Below, piece after piece: positions 14,779 through 23,714 of a stretch of 32,905 nt of DNA (within the stretch, counting starts at the first letter, position 1; every line of letters begins with the position of its first letter). Below the pieces are notes generated by a model. It did not search any database, was not told where the DNA came from, and saw only the letters and a program-made list of their open reading frames with translations. Both the position numbers and the translations under genes were made by a program. Origin of the DNA: Deltaproteobacteria bacterium (lineage in GTDB: Bacteria > Desulfobacterota > DSM-4660 > Desulfatiglandales > HGW-15); contig JAGVAP010000008.1 of the NCBI GenBank assembly GCA_020060215.1, positions 1 to 32,905 of the forward strand, read 5' to 3'.

Positions 14779-17700
14779 TCATGGTTCCGACAGCCCCTTG
14801 ACCCTCGCCCTTTCAACCCATCGATCCATCCCCATGTCCACAAACAGGACTTCGGCCGTTCTGACCCGCTGCAGACCCTCTTCTTTCTCCCCTGCATCGG
14901 CGAGGAGCATGCCCAGATGGAGGTGGGCCTGAGCCTCCCAAGGCTTCAGGCCGAGCTCATGGATGCGCAAGATCGCGTGTTCCAGCCTTGCCCGCGCTTC
15001 CGCAAGGCCGGCCATTCCACTCCTCCACTCCGCCACTCCCAGGTAGATGAGAGAGAGAGCCTCGTAGTGTTCCTCGCTCCCCTCGGCAAGCCTGGCCGCT
15101 TCCCTTGCGTGAGAGATCGCGCGCGGATAATCGCCCAGCTCCAGATGGGCTGCGCTCAGATGGCATTGATGGAGGGAGAGAAGGGCGGGGAGTCCGCTCT
15201 CCACCTGCATTCGCAGGCCGGTTTCCAGGCATTCCAGGGCTTTCGGAATATTCCCCAAGAGACCGTACGACACCCCCAGATAGCTCCATGCCATGGGCTG
15301 CCAGATCGTCCCCTGAGACTTCTCGTAGTGCTCGATGCTCTTCCGCAGGTGTTCGATCGCCCGGTCTCCTCGACTCCTCAGGGTCAGTAGGCTCCCGTAG
15401 GAGAGTTCCGCCGCGCCGATGCTGAAGGCCTGCCCCATGTCCTGGGCCATGGAGATCGCCTTCCTGCACTCCTCTTCACCCCGTTCAAAATCCCCCAGGA
15501 ATCCCAGGGACAGTCCGCCATAGAGGAGCAGCGCAAAAGAGAGCTCTGCCGGCATCCCGAGCTCCCCGGAACGGGGGTGGGTCTTTTCATAAAGGTGCCG
15601 GATCCGCAACGATGCATCCACGACCTTCCTGAACTTGCCCTGCTGCACATAGCTCGGCATGAGCCCGAAGACAAGGGGACCCAGGGTTTCGAGGTCCTCC
15701 TCCCGTTCGGCCTCCAGATAGGACCGCTCCAGGTAATTGCTTCCGAGCGCGGCGTCTCCCCGGAAGGTAAAGGACATCGCTGCGTAGGAGCGGATCATGG
15801 CCATGCTCCGCTTGTCCTGAACCTCTTCGCAGAGCCTTGCCCCTTCCTGGAGGATGTCGGCCGGGTCTTCCGGAAAGCCCAACCCCCTCAGGATGGGGAT
15901 CATGGAAACGAGCACCCCAACTTTTTCCCTCTTGCACTCATCCGTTTCCGGGCCCCGGTCGAGCAGCAGGAGCAACTCCTTGTAGAGGCCAAGGGCCACC
16001 CAGAGGGAGTTGTTCCTCAGGGACTTCTCCGCAGAGAGTCTCAGGTAATGGATCGCCTTCTCCCGACCTCCACCCTTGGAGTAGTGGCCCGCAAGGACCT
16101 CGTAGAACTCCTCTAGCCGTTTCGGGTAGATCTCCTCGATGGCACGGGCGATCAGGTTGTGGATCTCCCTGCGCCTCCCGAGCAGCATGCTGTTGTAGCA
16201 GACCTCCTGGGTGAGGGCATGCTTGAAGGCGTACTCGGGCTCGGGCAGAACCCCCTTCTCATGGATGAAATCGAGCCCCTGGAGCTGAACAAGACAGGGT
16301 GTCAGATCCTGTCCGTGGCTGATCCGCTGAAGGACCCCAAGGGCGAACTCCCGGCCGATGGCGGAGGCCGTCTGCAGCGTCTCCTTGGGTCTTTCTTCCA
16401 ACCGATCGAGCCGGGCAGCGATGATCCCCTGGACGGTGTCCGGGACCTGGAGAGAAGAAGCGCCTGTGAGCTCATACGCCCCGCCGATCTTCTGTATGGA
16501 GCGGTTTTCCAGGAGCGTCCGGGTGAGCTCCTCGAGAAACAGGGGGTTGCCCCCCGCCCGGTTGCAGACGATCTCTCGGACCTCCGGGGCCGCTTCGAAA
16601 CCGCTCAGGGCCGCCTTGAGCAGGTCACCGCTGTCACCGGCGGCAAGCTGGCCGATATCGATCCGCTTGAAGACAGCGCCGCCGGACCAGCCGGGGGTGT
16701 TCTCCGGCCGGCGCAGGAAGAACAGCAGGATTCGCGCGTTCTCCAGCCACCGCATGAAATGGAGCAGGAATTCCTCCGAACTCCTGTCGATCCAGTGGAC
16801 GTCCTCCACGGTGATGATCAGGGGCCGCTCGCGGCTCTTTCCGATCAGCAGATCGCGGATCGCCTCAAAGGTCCTGTCTCTCCTCTCCTTGGGCTCGAGC
16901 TTCATCCATGCGGGATCATCGATCTTGATCCCAAGGAGGTCCTGCAGGGGAGCCGCCAGTCTGTTCCAGCGGATCTCGTCCGGTTCCGTCTCGCCGGCCC
17001 CCAGGCAGGACCGAACGATGTGGCGGATTGGAAGGTAGGCCGTGGAGTGGCCGAAGCGGGTGCAGCACCCTTCCAGGTAGGAGAATTCGTCCTTTGGGAG
17101 GCGTTGCCTGAACTCCAGGAGCAGCCTGGATTTGCCTACACCTGCCTCCCCCACGATCTCGATCGCCAGGCCTGAACCGGAGCACACCTGCCGGTAGGCG
17201 TCCACCATCTCCTTCAATACGTCTTCCCGTCCTACAAAGGGGGTCAGCCCTCTTGCTGCGGCAGCCGCGATCCTGGTGGCGAGATCGCCTTCCCTGATCA
17301 GCTCAAAGGCCTCCTGGGGTTCTTCTTTCCCTTTGATCTTCACTCTGCCCAGGGGTCGGAAGTCAAAGAAATCCCTTACCAGCCGATGGGTGTTCCCCGA
17401 GATGATCACGCTTCCCGGCAGCGCCAGATGCTCCATCCTCGAGGCGAGATTGGTCGTATCCCCCACGGCCGTGTAGTCCATTCGAAGGTCGTCGCCGATG
17501 GCGCCCACGATCACCGGACCGGAATTGACTCCGATCCGCATTTTGAACTCTGCGCCATATCTCCTCTTCAGCTCCTCACCGTACGGGACGAGGGCCTTCT
17601 GAATCGCCAAGGACGCATGGCAACCCCTCCGGGCGTGGTCCTCGTGGGCCACCGGCGCCCCGAAGAGCGCCATCACCCCGTCGCCCGTGAACTGGTTGAT

Positions 17701-18096
17701 GGTCCCTTCGTACCGATGGGTCTCGTCCAGCAGGATGCGAAAGCACCCGTCCATGATCCGGTGGACCTCTTCGGGGTCCAGCCTTTCCGACAGAGAGGTG
17801 AAGTTCGCGACGTCCGCAAACATGACCGTGACGATCTTGCGCTCCCCTCTGATGGAGGAGCGCTGCGTCAGGATCTTTTCAGCGAGGAATCTCGGGGTGT
17901 AGGACCGGGGGAGGGAATAGTCGATGGAGTCGGACTCTGCGGCACCCCGGAGCCTGTGGCCGCACTCGCCGCAGAATTTGAAATGGCCGGGATAGGAGTT
18001 TCCGCAACGCGCGCATCGGAGCACCAGCCTGGCCCCGCATTGGACGCAGAGATCGGTCCCTGCAGGGGTGACGGATCCGCACAGGGGGCAGTTCAT
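14779..18096 (-). CDS. Zinc ribbon - class III adenylate cyclase - AAA ATPase - TPR protein
   Basis: This 1105-residue cytosolic multidomain signalling protein begins with two zinc ribbons (C3-C6/C17-C20 and C28-C31/C42-C45). A class III nucleotidyl cyclase domain spans about 85-265, with metal aspartates D95 (FADVANFT) and D139 (FTGDG) and transition-state residues N216 and R220 in VGDTTNLASR. D207 occupies the adenine-specifying position, but the partner lysine is glutamine (Q135 in NQFTGD). Next comes an AAA/NTPase region with Walker A GEAGVGKS at 316-323 and a LIITVEDVHWID Walker B. The region from about 640 to the end is helical TPR repeats. Such proteins are thought to make cAMP in response to a signal bound by the ATPase/TPR part. 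ATG 18096 has GAGAGAGG upstream. It is followed by two cupins in the same direction and preceded by a TTT operon 145 bases away. Confidence 0.9.
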   Translation of the reverse strand: MNCPLCGSVTPAGTDLCVQCGARLVLRCARCGNSYPGHFKFCGECGHRLRGAAESDSIDYSLPRSYTPRFLAEKILTQRSSIRGERKIVTVMFADVANFTSLSERLDPEEVHRIMDGCFRILLDETHRYEGTINQFTGDGVMALFGAPVAHEDHARRGCHASLAIQKALVPYGEELKRRYGAEFKMRIGVNSGPVIVGAIGDDLRMDYTAVGDTTNLASRMEHLALPGSVIISGNTHRLVRDFFDFRPLGRVKIKGKEEPQEAFELIREGDLATRIAAAAARGLTPFVGREDVLKEMVDAYRQVCSGSGLAIEIVGEAGVGKSRLLLEFRQRLPKDEFSYLEGCCTRFGHSTAYLPIRHIVRSCLGAGETEPDEIRWNRLAAPLQDLLGIKIDDPAWMKLEPKERRDRTFEAIRDLLIGKSRERPLIITVEDVHWIDRSSEEFLLHFMRWLENARILLFFLRRPENTPGWSGGAVFKRIDIGQLAAGDSGDLLKAALSGFEAAPEVREIVCNRAGGNPLFLEELTRTLLENRSIQKIGGAYELTGASSLQVPDTVQGIIAARLDRLEERPKETLQTASAIGREFALGVLQRISHGQDLTPCLVQLQGLDFIHEKGVLPEPEYAFKHALTQEVCYNSMLLGRRREIHNLIARAIEEIYPKRLEEFYEVLAGHYSKGGGREKAIHYLRLSAEKSLRNNSLWVALGLYKELLLLLDRGPETDECKREKVGVLVSMIPILRGLGFPEDPADILQEGARLCEEVQDKRSMAMIRSYAAMSFTFRGDAALGSNYLERSYLEAEREEDLETLGPLVFGLMPSYVQQGKFRKVVDASLRIRHLYEKTHPRSGELGMPAELSFALLLYGGLSLGFLGDFERGEEECRKAISMAQDMGQAFSIGAAELSYGSLLTLRSRGDRAIEHLRKSIEHYEKSQGTIWQPMAWSYLGVSYGLLGNIPKALECLETGLRMQVESGLPALLSLHQCHLSAAHLELGDYPRAISHAREAARLAEGSEEHYEALSLIYLGVAEWRSGMAGLAEARARLEHAILRIHELGLKPWEAQAHLHLGMLLADAGEKEEGLQRVRTAEVLFVDMGMDRWVERARVKGLSEP

Positions 18097-18241
18097 TTCA
18101 ACCTCTCTCCCGTATCATCCATCCCGCGCTTCTGCAGTCCACCTTCTCTCAAAAGGGTTTGGGTCCACTTTCTCCGCCCGCGTAGCTCCCTCCAGGAACT
18201 CCACCGCCTCAGGATAGTATCACACCCGGCCGCGGGAAGGG

Positions 18242-19735
18242 CTATTCTTTCAAGGCCGCCAGCTTTTTTCGCTGGGTGAGGATGGGGATGACCAGCAGGA
18301 CTGCGGCCGCCGCGAGAAAGCCCACCGAAATGGGGCGGGAGACGAAGATGGCAAAACTCCCCTGGGAGAGCATGAGGGACTGGCGGAAGGCCTCCTCCAG
18401 CATCGGCCCCAGGACGGCTGCGAGCACCAGCGGGGCCGGGTCGTACTTGAACCTCCTCATCAGGTAGCCGACCAGGCCGAAGATCAGCATCAGCAGAACA
18501 TCCCCCGCATTGTTGGCGATGCTGTAGGACCCGATCAGACAGAAGAGGAGGATCAACGGATAGAGGAGAAAGTAGGGGACCTTGAGGACCTTGACCCAAA
18601 GGCCGATCAGGGGCAGGTTGAGCACGAGCAGCATGGCGTTTCCGATGTACATGCTCACGATCGTCCCCCAGAAGACGTCCGGCGCCTTGCTCATCAGCAG
18701 CGGCCCGGGCTGAAGACCGTGGATCATCAGCGCCCCGAGCAGGATGGCCATGACCGCATTGCAGGGGATGCCCAAGGTCAGCAGGGGGATGAAGTTGCCG
18801 CTGGCCGCAGAGTTGTTGGCCGCCTCCGGCGCCGCCACGCCCTGGATGGCGCCCCGGCCGAATTCCTCGGGGTGTTTGGAGATCTTCTTCTCGATCGCAT
18901 AGGAGGCGAAGGATGCGACGATCGCCCCGCCGCCCGGGATGATCCCCATGAAGAACCCGAGGCCCGTTCCGCGCAGGATCGCGCCGATGGCGTCCCTCCA
19001 ATCCTTTGCGCTGGGGAGCAGCCGCTTGAACTCGGCCTTCACGACCTCTCGCTTGATCTCCTTCTCGAGGTTCTCCAGCACCTCGGCTATCCCGAAAAGC
19101 CCCATGACCATGGGGACGAGACCCACCCCGTCGGCCAGGATCTGGAGCCCTCCGGTGAAGCGGTATTTCCCGCTGATCGCGTCCATGCCCACGCCGCCGA
19201 GGATCAGCCCCGCAGTGGCCGTCATCAGGGCCTTGATCATGGAGCCGCTGCTCAGGTACGTGAGGATGGTGATCCCCACGACCATGAGGGAAAAGTACTC
19301 CGGGGGACCGAATCTCAGGGCCACTCCGGAAAGCAGGGGCCCGAGCACGGTCAGGGCGATCACCCCGAAGGTTCCGGCAATAAAGGAGCCGAAGGCGGCT
19401 ATGCCCAGGGCTGGCCCGGCCCTTCCTTTCAATGCCATCTTGTGCCCGTCCAGGCAGGTTACGACCGCGGCGGCCTCGCCCGGGATGTTCACGAGGATCG
19501 ACGTGGTCGAGCCGCCGTACATGGCGCCGTAAAAGATGCCGGCCAGCATGATGGTGGCCGACACCGGGTTGGTGTGGAAGGTGGTCGGAAGGAGAAGGGC
19601 AATCGCGGCCGGAGGGCCCAGCCCGGGCAATACACCCACCAGGGTCCCGACCAGCGTCCCGAGGAAGCAGTAGAGGAGGTTGATCGGCTGCAGGGCTACT
19701 TGGAAGCCGTACAGCACATTGCTGAAAACGTCCAT
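18242..19735 (-). CDS. tctA: TTT large membrane subunit TctA, system 2
   Basis: This 497-residue polytopic transport subunit has the TctA motifs [14 protein letters not shown] (37-50), [17 protein letters not shown] (73-89), [20 protein letters not shown] from 91 and [20 protein letters not shown] near 265-285. The gene order tctC-tctB-tctA equals that of system 1. The first 100 residues share 67 identities with the other TctA, so the pair arose by an old duplication or came from related donors. It starts 34 bases after the tctB stop. No convincing terminator separates it from the cyclase gene 145 bases downstream; only a short CCCG/CGGG dyad is seen. Confidence 0.96.
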   Translation of the reverse strand: MDVFSNVLYGFQVALQPINLLYCFLGTLVGTLVGVLPGLGPPAAIALLLPTTFHTNPVSATIMLAGIFYGAMYGGSTTSILVNIPGEAAAVVTCLDGHKMALKGRAGPALGIAAFGSFIAGTFGVIALTVLGPLLSGVALRFGPPEYFSLMVVGITILTYLSSGSMIKALMTATAGLILGGVGMDAISGKYRFTGGLQILADGVGLVPMVMGLFGIAEVLENLEKEIKREVVKAEFKRLLPSAKDWRDAIGAILRGTGLGFFMGIIPGGGAIVASFASYAIEKKISKHPEEFGRGAIQGVAAPEAANNSAASGNFIPLLTLGIPCNAVMAILLGALMIHGLQPGPLLMSKAPDVFWGTIVSMYIGNAMLLVLNLPLIGLWVKVLKVPYFLLYPLILLFCLIGSYSIANNAGDVLLMLIFGLVGYLMRRFKYDPAPLVLAAVLGPMLEEAFRQSLMLSQGSFAIFVSRPISVGFLAAAAVLLVIPILTQRKKLAALKE

Positions 19736-19769
19736 GATTTCCGAAGTCCGGTCTTCCGAGCCCGGACCC

Positions 19770-20219
19770 TCAAAACCCCAGCCACCCTGTGGGGAGCTGG
19801 GACTGCAGCAGGACCTTGAAGATCACATAGGCCAGCCCGGTCACCAGCAGACTGGTAAGGAGCGTGAAGATCCCCCCCTTCTTTTCCATGAACCCGAGGA
19901 GAAAGATGAAAAGGAGAAAGGTGACCGCGACAAAGCCCAGGTGTTCGATGAAGAGGGCGTAAAGAACAACCGAGATCAGGACCAGGGCCACCTTCAGGAT
20001 GTTCCTCCCCCGGAAGAGGGGTTGGCTCTCCGTCCGCGAGGTCCATGCCTGTACGAGGACGATCAGGGCCAGTGTCCCCATGAACAAGCCGGCCCAGAAG
20101 AAGAAGAAACCCGGGCCGGGCCTGCGCATGGTGCCCAGTCCCAGCCGATAGGATGCCACCATGACGATCACGGCGAGCAGGAGCCAGAAGAGCCCGCTTA
20201 TCCGCTCTGACCTTCCCAA
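19770..20219 (-). CDS. tctB: TTT small membrane subunit TctB, system 2
   Basis: This 149-residue membrane protein with about four helices contains the TctB-type segment RRPGPGFFFFWAGLFMG near 32-48 and ends GWLGF. The start is TTG 20219, with GGGAAGAG about 7 bases upstream; no ATG or GTG of suitable position precedes the first helix. The gap to tctC is 24 bases and to tctA 34, so the three genes form one operon. It is weakly similar to the system 1 TctB, as is usual for this fast-evolving subunit. Confidence 0.92.
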   Translation of the reverse strand: MGRSERISGLFWLLLAVIVMVASYRLGLGTMRRPGPGFFFFWAGLFMGTLALIVLVQAWTSRTESQPLFRGRNILKVALVLISVVLYALFIEHLGFVAVTFLLFIFLLGFMEKKGGIFTLLTSLLVTGLAYVIFKVLLQSQLPTGWLGF

Positions 20220-20243
20220 CGCGTTTCTCTTCCCGGGGCCGGA

Positions 20244-21218
20244 TTACTTGTTCAGACCCAGCCTGGCGGCGATATCCTTCGCGGCAGCATAGTCGTCCTG
20301 GATCAGCTTCTTGAGTTCCTCGGGGCCCTTGTAGTTGACCACGTACCCGATCTTTTCGATCTTGGCCCTGGGGTCGGGGTGCTTGATCGCCTTCTCAATG
20401 GCCGGGATGAGGACCTTCTTGGCCTCTCCGGGAAGTCCGGCGGGGGCAAACAAGGCATGCCAGCCGGAGAGCAGATCCCGCGGGTAGCCCAGCTCTTTCA
20501 ATGTGGGGATATTCGGCAGCACCGGCGTCTTGGTGCTGGCCAGGAGGACCCTGAGTTTTCCGGCCTCTACATGGGGCAGGAATTTGCCCACAATGTCGTA
20601 GCTCACCTCAACGTGCCCGCCCAGCAGGGCCGTCACCACCGCTTCTCCCCCCTTGAACGGGACATGGGTGAACTGGGCCCCGGTGAGGGACTGGGTCATC
20701 TGGACGTTGAAGTTGGAAGTGCTGCCCACGCCGGCCGTGCTCACGCGGAGCTTCCCTGGATTCTGCTTGGCGTATTCCACCAGATCCTTGAAGGTTTTCC
20801 AGGGTGAATCGGCCTGTACCGCAACAGAGAGGGGGAAGAAGGTGTGGAGGGCCAGGGCGTCCAAATCCTTGATGGGGTCGTAATGGACCGCATCGGGGTT
20901 GGTCAGGCGGAAGTAGACCATGGCGGCACTGCTGCTGTAGCCGATCGTGTAGCCGTCGTTCTTGCTCTTGACCAGGGCGTCTGTCCCCACCGTGTCGGAG
21001 GCGCCCGGTTTGTTGGTCGGGATGACCTGGGTGCCGGTGTTCTTGGCAATCTCATCGAGGATCAGGCGGGCATTCACGTCGCCGCCACCGCCGGCGGGAA
21101 TGGTGATGATGAGCTGGATGGGGCGATTCGGATAGGCCTGCGCATGGGCCGACTGAGCGGCGAATGCAGATACCACGATCAAGCCGAGCACGGAAACCAA
21201 CATCGGAAGACGTCTCAT
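20244..21218 (-). CDS. tctC: TTT-family periplasmic solute-binding protein (Bug/TctC), system 2
   Basis: This 324-residue Bug protein has a signal peptide at 1-26 (AQSAHA then QAYPNRP). The first ligand motif, YPNRPIQLIITIPAGGGGD, lies at about 29-47. The second ligand loop, HVPFKGGEAVVTALLGGH, is near 190-208. ATG 21218 follows a strong GGAGGAG ribosome site. It leads the tctC-tctB-tctA operon and has a good sigma70-like promoter 60-90 bases upstream. Beyond the two motifs it differs from the system 1 protein through most of its length, so the two systems probably bind different ligands even though their TctA subunits are close. Confidence 0.95.
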   Translation of the reverse strand: MRRLPMLVSVLGLIVVSAFAAQSAHAQAYPNRPIQLIITIPAGGGGDVNARLILDEIAKNTGTQVIPTNKPGASDTVGTDALVKSKNDGYTIGYSSSAAMVYFRLTNPDAVHYDPIKDLDALALHTFFPLSVAVQADSPWKTFKDLVEYAKQNPGKLRVSTAGVGSTSNFNVQMTQSLTGAQFTHVPFKGGEAVVTALLGGHVEVSYDIVGKFLPHVEAGKLRVLLASTKTPVLPNIPTLKELGYPRDLLSGWHALFAPAGLPGEAKKVLIPAIEKAIKHPDPRAKIEKIGYVVNYKGPEELKKLIQDDYAAAKDIAARLGLNK

Positions 21219-21650
21219 GATTGCTCCTCCATTTTCACGGGTTGCAGGCTGCTGAAGGTGCCTGTTCAGCGCGGGGCCATGCTAGAATAAGGGGGTGCGC
21301 AAGTCAACGGAAAGGAGTCCGGCAGCGCCTCAGCCCCATGAAAGAGGAAGGGCGATGGGGGGGTGGCCGTGGAGGTCTCTTTTCAAGAACGAAGACGAAC
21401 TTGCGCAAGGCACCCGTCATTCCGACCCCGCGGGTCCGACAGGTTCGTCGTATTCCTGAACCCTGCACTTAGAAGTGGCGATCGTTTGAACAGGGCGTGC
21501 CCCTGCCCCATTTCATAGAGCCGAAAGTGTGACGGAATTCGCTTGTCCCCAGAAAGGGTGATGATCTATCCTCTTCCGGACAGAGGAGAGAACCGGCCGA
21601 CCGGTGTGCGTCAGAAGCGGGAAAGGTCCGGAGACCAGACAGGAGGAGAC
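21219..21650. other. 432-base divergent control region between tctC (system 2) and the M24 gene
   Basis: The left part carries the tctC promoter and ribosome site. The middle has no credible open frame. A GGTTC/GAACC dyad with an 11-base spacer lies at 21442-21462. The right end holds the AGGAGGAG ribosome site of the M24 gene. I found no convincing plus-strand promoter. A shared regulator acting on both directions is possible but no site stands out. Confidence 0.5.
21279..21307 (-). promoter_or_regulatory. Sigma70-like promoter of the second TTT operon
   Basis: On the minus strand TTGACT (21302-21307, five of six) is followed by a 17-base spacer and TAGCAT (21279-21284, four of six). Transcription would start near 21272 and give a leader of about 55 bases ending in the GGAGGAG ribosome site of tctC. 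Spacing and position are both right. Confidence 0.6.
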
Positions 21651-22841
21651 ATGGAAGATCCGAAGGAGAGGCTGACCGCCTGTATATCGACTGAAGAACT
21701 GGAGCGGCGCTGGAAGGCGGCGAGGGCGATGATGCGCGATCGGGGCATCGATTTCCTGGTCATGCGCAACGATGAGGAGTTTCTGGGGGGGTACGTGAAA
21801 TGGTTCTCGGATTTTTCCGCACGCCACAGCTACCCCTATACCGTCATTTTCCCGGTGGATGAGGAAATGACCACCATCACCTGCGGACCCAGGCCGCCGG
21901 GGGAGCCCTTTCCCCCTGCCTATGCGGTCCGAGGCGTGAAATCGAGGCTGGCCGCCCCTTACTTCCCTTCCATCCATTATACCGCCACCATGGACGCGGA
22001 GGTCGCCGCGGAAGTGCTGTCGAAGAAGAAGGGCGCCGTCGTCGGGTTCGTGGGAAGGTCATTCATCCCCGTCCCCTTTCACGAGTACCTGGTTCAGCAC
22101 CTGCCCGGGTACGAGTGGCAGGATGTCACCGAAGAGATCGACCGGCTCAAGGTGATCAAGAGCCCGGAGGAGCAGTCGTGGATCAGGAAGACCGCCGCCC
22201 TCCAGGATGCGGCCATGGAGCACCTGAGGAGGGTGATCCGTCCCGGCATGCGGGATTTCGAGGTGCTGGCCGAGGCACAGTACTCGGTCGTGAGGAGCGG
22301 GAGCGAACGCCAGTTGATCCTGGTCAGCTCGGCGCCGCCCGAGAGCACGGTCCGGTACCAGTTCCGACATTTTCAGAACCGGAAGATCCGTCAGGGAGAT
22401 CGGGTGGCGGTGCTGATCGAGACCAACGGTCCGGCCGGTTTCTATACCGAGATCGGCCGCATGTTTTGCCTGGGCAAGGCCCCGCAGCAGTTGAAGGACG
22501 CCTACGCCCTATCCGTGGAGGCCCAGGAAGTCAGCCTGAAGATGCTGAGGCCGGGCGCGGACCCAAAGGATGTCTGGAATGCAAACAACGCATTTCTGAC
22601 CCGGCACGGCTTCAAGCCCGAGCGGCGCCTCTATGCCCATGGCCAGGGCTATGAACTCGTCGAAAGGCCGGCCATACGCGATGACGAGCCGATGAAGATC
22701 CAGGCGGGCATGAACCTGACCGTGCACCCGTTTGTGGTCAACGACAGGATCTGGGCGACCACCTGCGACAATTACCTGATCACCGAGCAGGGTGCGGGCG
22801 AGTGCCTGCACAAGACGCCCAAGGAAATAATCGAGATCTGA
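21651..22841 (+). CDS. M24-fold (creatinase/aminopeptidase-like) protein lacking canonical metal ligands
   Basis: This 396-residue protein has the two-domain creatinase/prolidase architecture: an N-terminal creatinase_N-like domain (about 10-165) and an M24 pita-bread domain (about 175-385). ATG 21651 is chosen for the AGGAGGAG just upstream; the frame is open 36 codons further back. The five M24B metal ligands (Asp, Asp, His, Glu, Glu) read here as E257, E267 (GFYTEIGRMF), H330 (AHGQG), H359 (LTVHPF) and C372 (ATTCDNYLIT). Four of five differ, so a normal dinuclear metallopeptidase is unlikely. Creatinase is a known metal-free member that hydrolyses a small C-N bond, which makes a non-peptidase activity plausible. 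It is divergent from a TTT uptake operon, hinting that its substrate is the imported compound (inference). Confidence 0.85.
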   Translation: MEDPKERLTACISTEELERRWKAARAMMRDRGIDFLVMRNDEEFLGGYVKWFSDFSARHSYPYTVIFPVDEEMTTITCGPRPPGEPFPPAYAVRGVKSRLAAPYFPSIHYTATMDAEVAAEVLSKKKGAVVGFVGRSFIPVPFHEYLVQHLPGYEWQDVTEEIDRLKVIKSPEEQSWIRKTAALQDAAMEHLRRVIRPGMRDFEVLAEAQYSVVRSGSERQLILVSSAPPESTVRYQFRHFQNRKIRQGDRVAVLIETNGPAGFYTEIGRMFCLGKAPQQLKDAYALSVEAQEVSLKMLRPGADPKDVWNANNAFLTRHGFKPERRLYAHGQGYELVERPAIRDDEPMKIQAGMNLTVHPFVVNDRIWATTCDNYLITEQGAGECLHKTPKEIIEI

Positions 22842-22925
22842 TGTGAATGCTCATTCCCGGGCTGTCCCCTGGTTTTCCATGGTCGTGGAGAAATCCGGGC
22901 AGATTCGTCTGCTATTGAATTCATC

Positions 22926-22941
22926 GGCAGTGAGATCGAGA
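22926..22941 (+). repeat. Dispersed 16-base intergenic repeat, copy 2
   Basis: Identical to 12768-12783 (GGCAGTGAGATCGAGA) and likewise intergenic, here in the 188-base gap before the HD-domain gene. Confidence 0.4.
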
Positions 22942-23029
22942 AGGCGGGCCGGGGGAGGGGGGATTCGGTGAGCAGGAAATTCGGACGCAGGCGAGTCCTC
23001 CCGGGAGAGAGCCGGCGCAGGAGGAGACA

Positions 23030-23629
23030 TTGGGCGGTTCCTATTCAAGGGGAATCCTTCCCGACATCATAGATCGGGCCATCACCCTGGCTGTGAAGGC
23101 CCACCACCATCAGAAGAGGAAGTCCGAAGACCTGCCTTTCATCGCCCATCCTTTCGCGGTCGGGATCATCCTCTCGAGAGTCGGCTGCCCCGAAGAGGTC
23201 ATCGCGGCCGGTATCCTCCACGACACCGTCGAGGACACGCAGGTGACGCTCGATGACATACGCCGCCAGTTCGGCAGCAGGATTGCGTGCATGGTGGAAG
23301 GGGCCTCTGAACCGGACAAATCCCTTCCATGGGAGGAGCGAAAGGCCCACACGGTGGAGTCCCTCAAGACAGCACCCCTGGAGGTGAAGGTGGTGGTCTG
23401 CGCGGACAAACTGCACAACGTGAAGACCATCGCCGGGGCACGGAAGAGGATCGGGGAACGGGTGTGGGACAGGTTCAGGAGGGGGCGGGAACAGCAGGAG
23501 TGGTACTATCGGAGCATGGTCGAGGGCCTTGCCCCGGACACGGACCACGAAGGGTACCGGAGGCTCTTTGCCGAATACAAGCTTGCGGTGGAGGAGCTGT
23601 TCGGTCCGGGTCCTCCAACAGGGCTCTGA
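23030..23629 (+). CDS. Stand-alone HD hydrolase, SpoT/Mesh1-like
   Basis: This 199-residue cytosolic protein has one HD domain with the ligand set of RelA/SpoT-type hydrolases: H40 (AHPF), H64-D65 in GILHDTVEDT (with E68-D69) and D126 in ADKLHNVKT. This pattern is that of (p)ppGpp pyrophosphohydrolases, which need Mn2+, rather than general HD phosphohydrolases. No synthetase, TGS or ACT domain follows, so it resembles the small alarmone hydrolase group. A C-terminal extension of about 60 residues (EYYRSMVEGL-like helix region) is also seen in other bacterial relatives. TTG 23030 is the start, supported by GGAGGAG about 5 bases upstream. It follows the M24 gene after 188 bases. Activity on alarmones is inferred from motifs only. 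Confidence 0.85.
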   Translation: MGGSYSRGILPDIIDRAITLAVKAHHHQKRKSEDLPFIAHPFAVGIILSRVGCPEEVIAAGILHDTVEDTQVTLDDIRRQFGSRIACMVEGASEPDKSLPWEERKAHTVESLKTAPLEVKVVVCADKLHNVKTIAGARKRIGERVWDRFRRGREQQEWYYRSMVEGLAPDTDHEGYRRLFAEYKLAVEELFGPGPPTGL

Positions 23630-23714
23630 CCCTTTACCCACGCTTGAAACAGAGGGCATGGGGGGGGGAGCCGGAGCGGGGCAGGGCACCGGGTGGTCTT
23701 CTCTGAAAAGGTCA

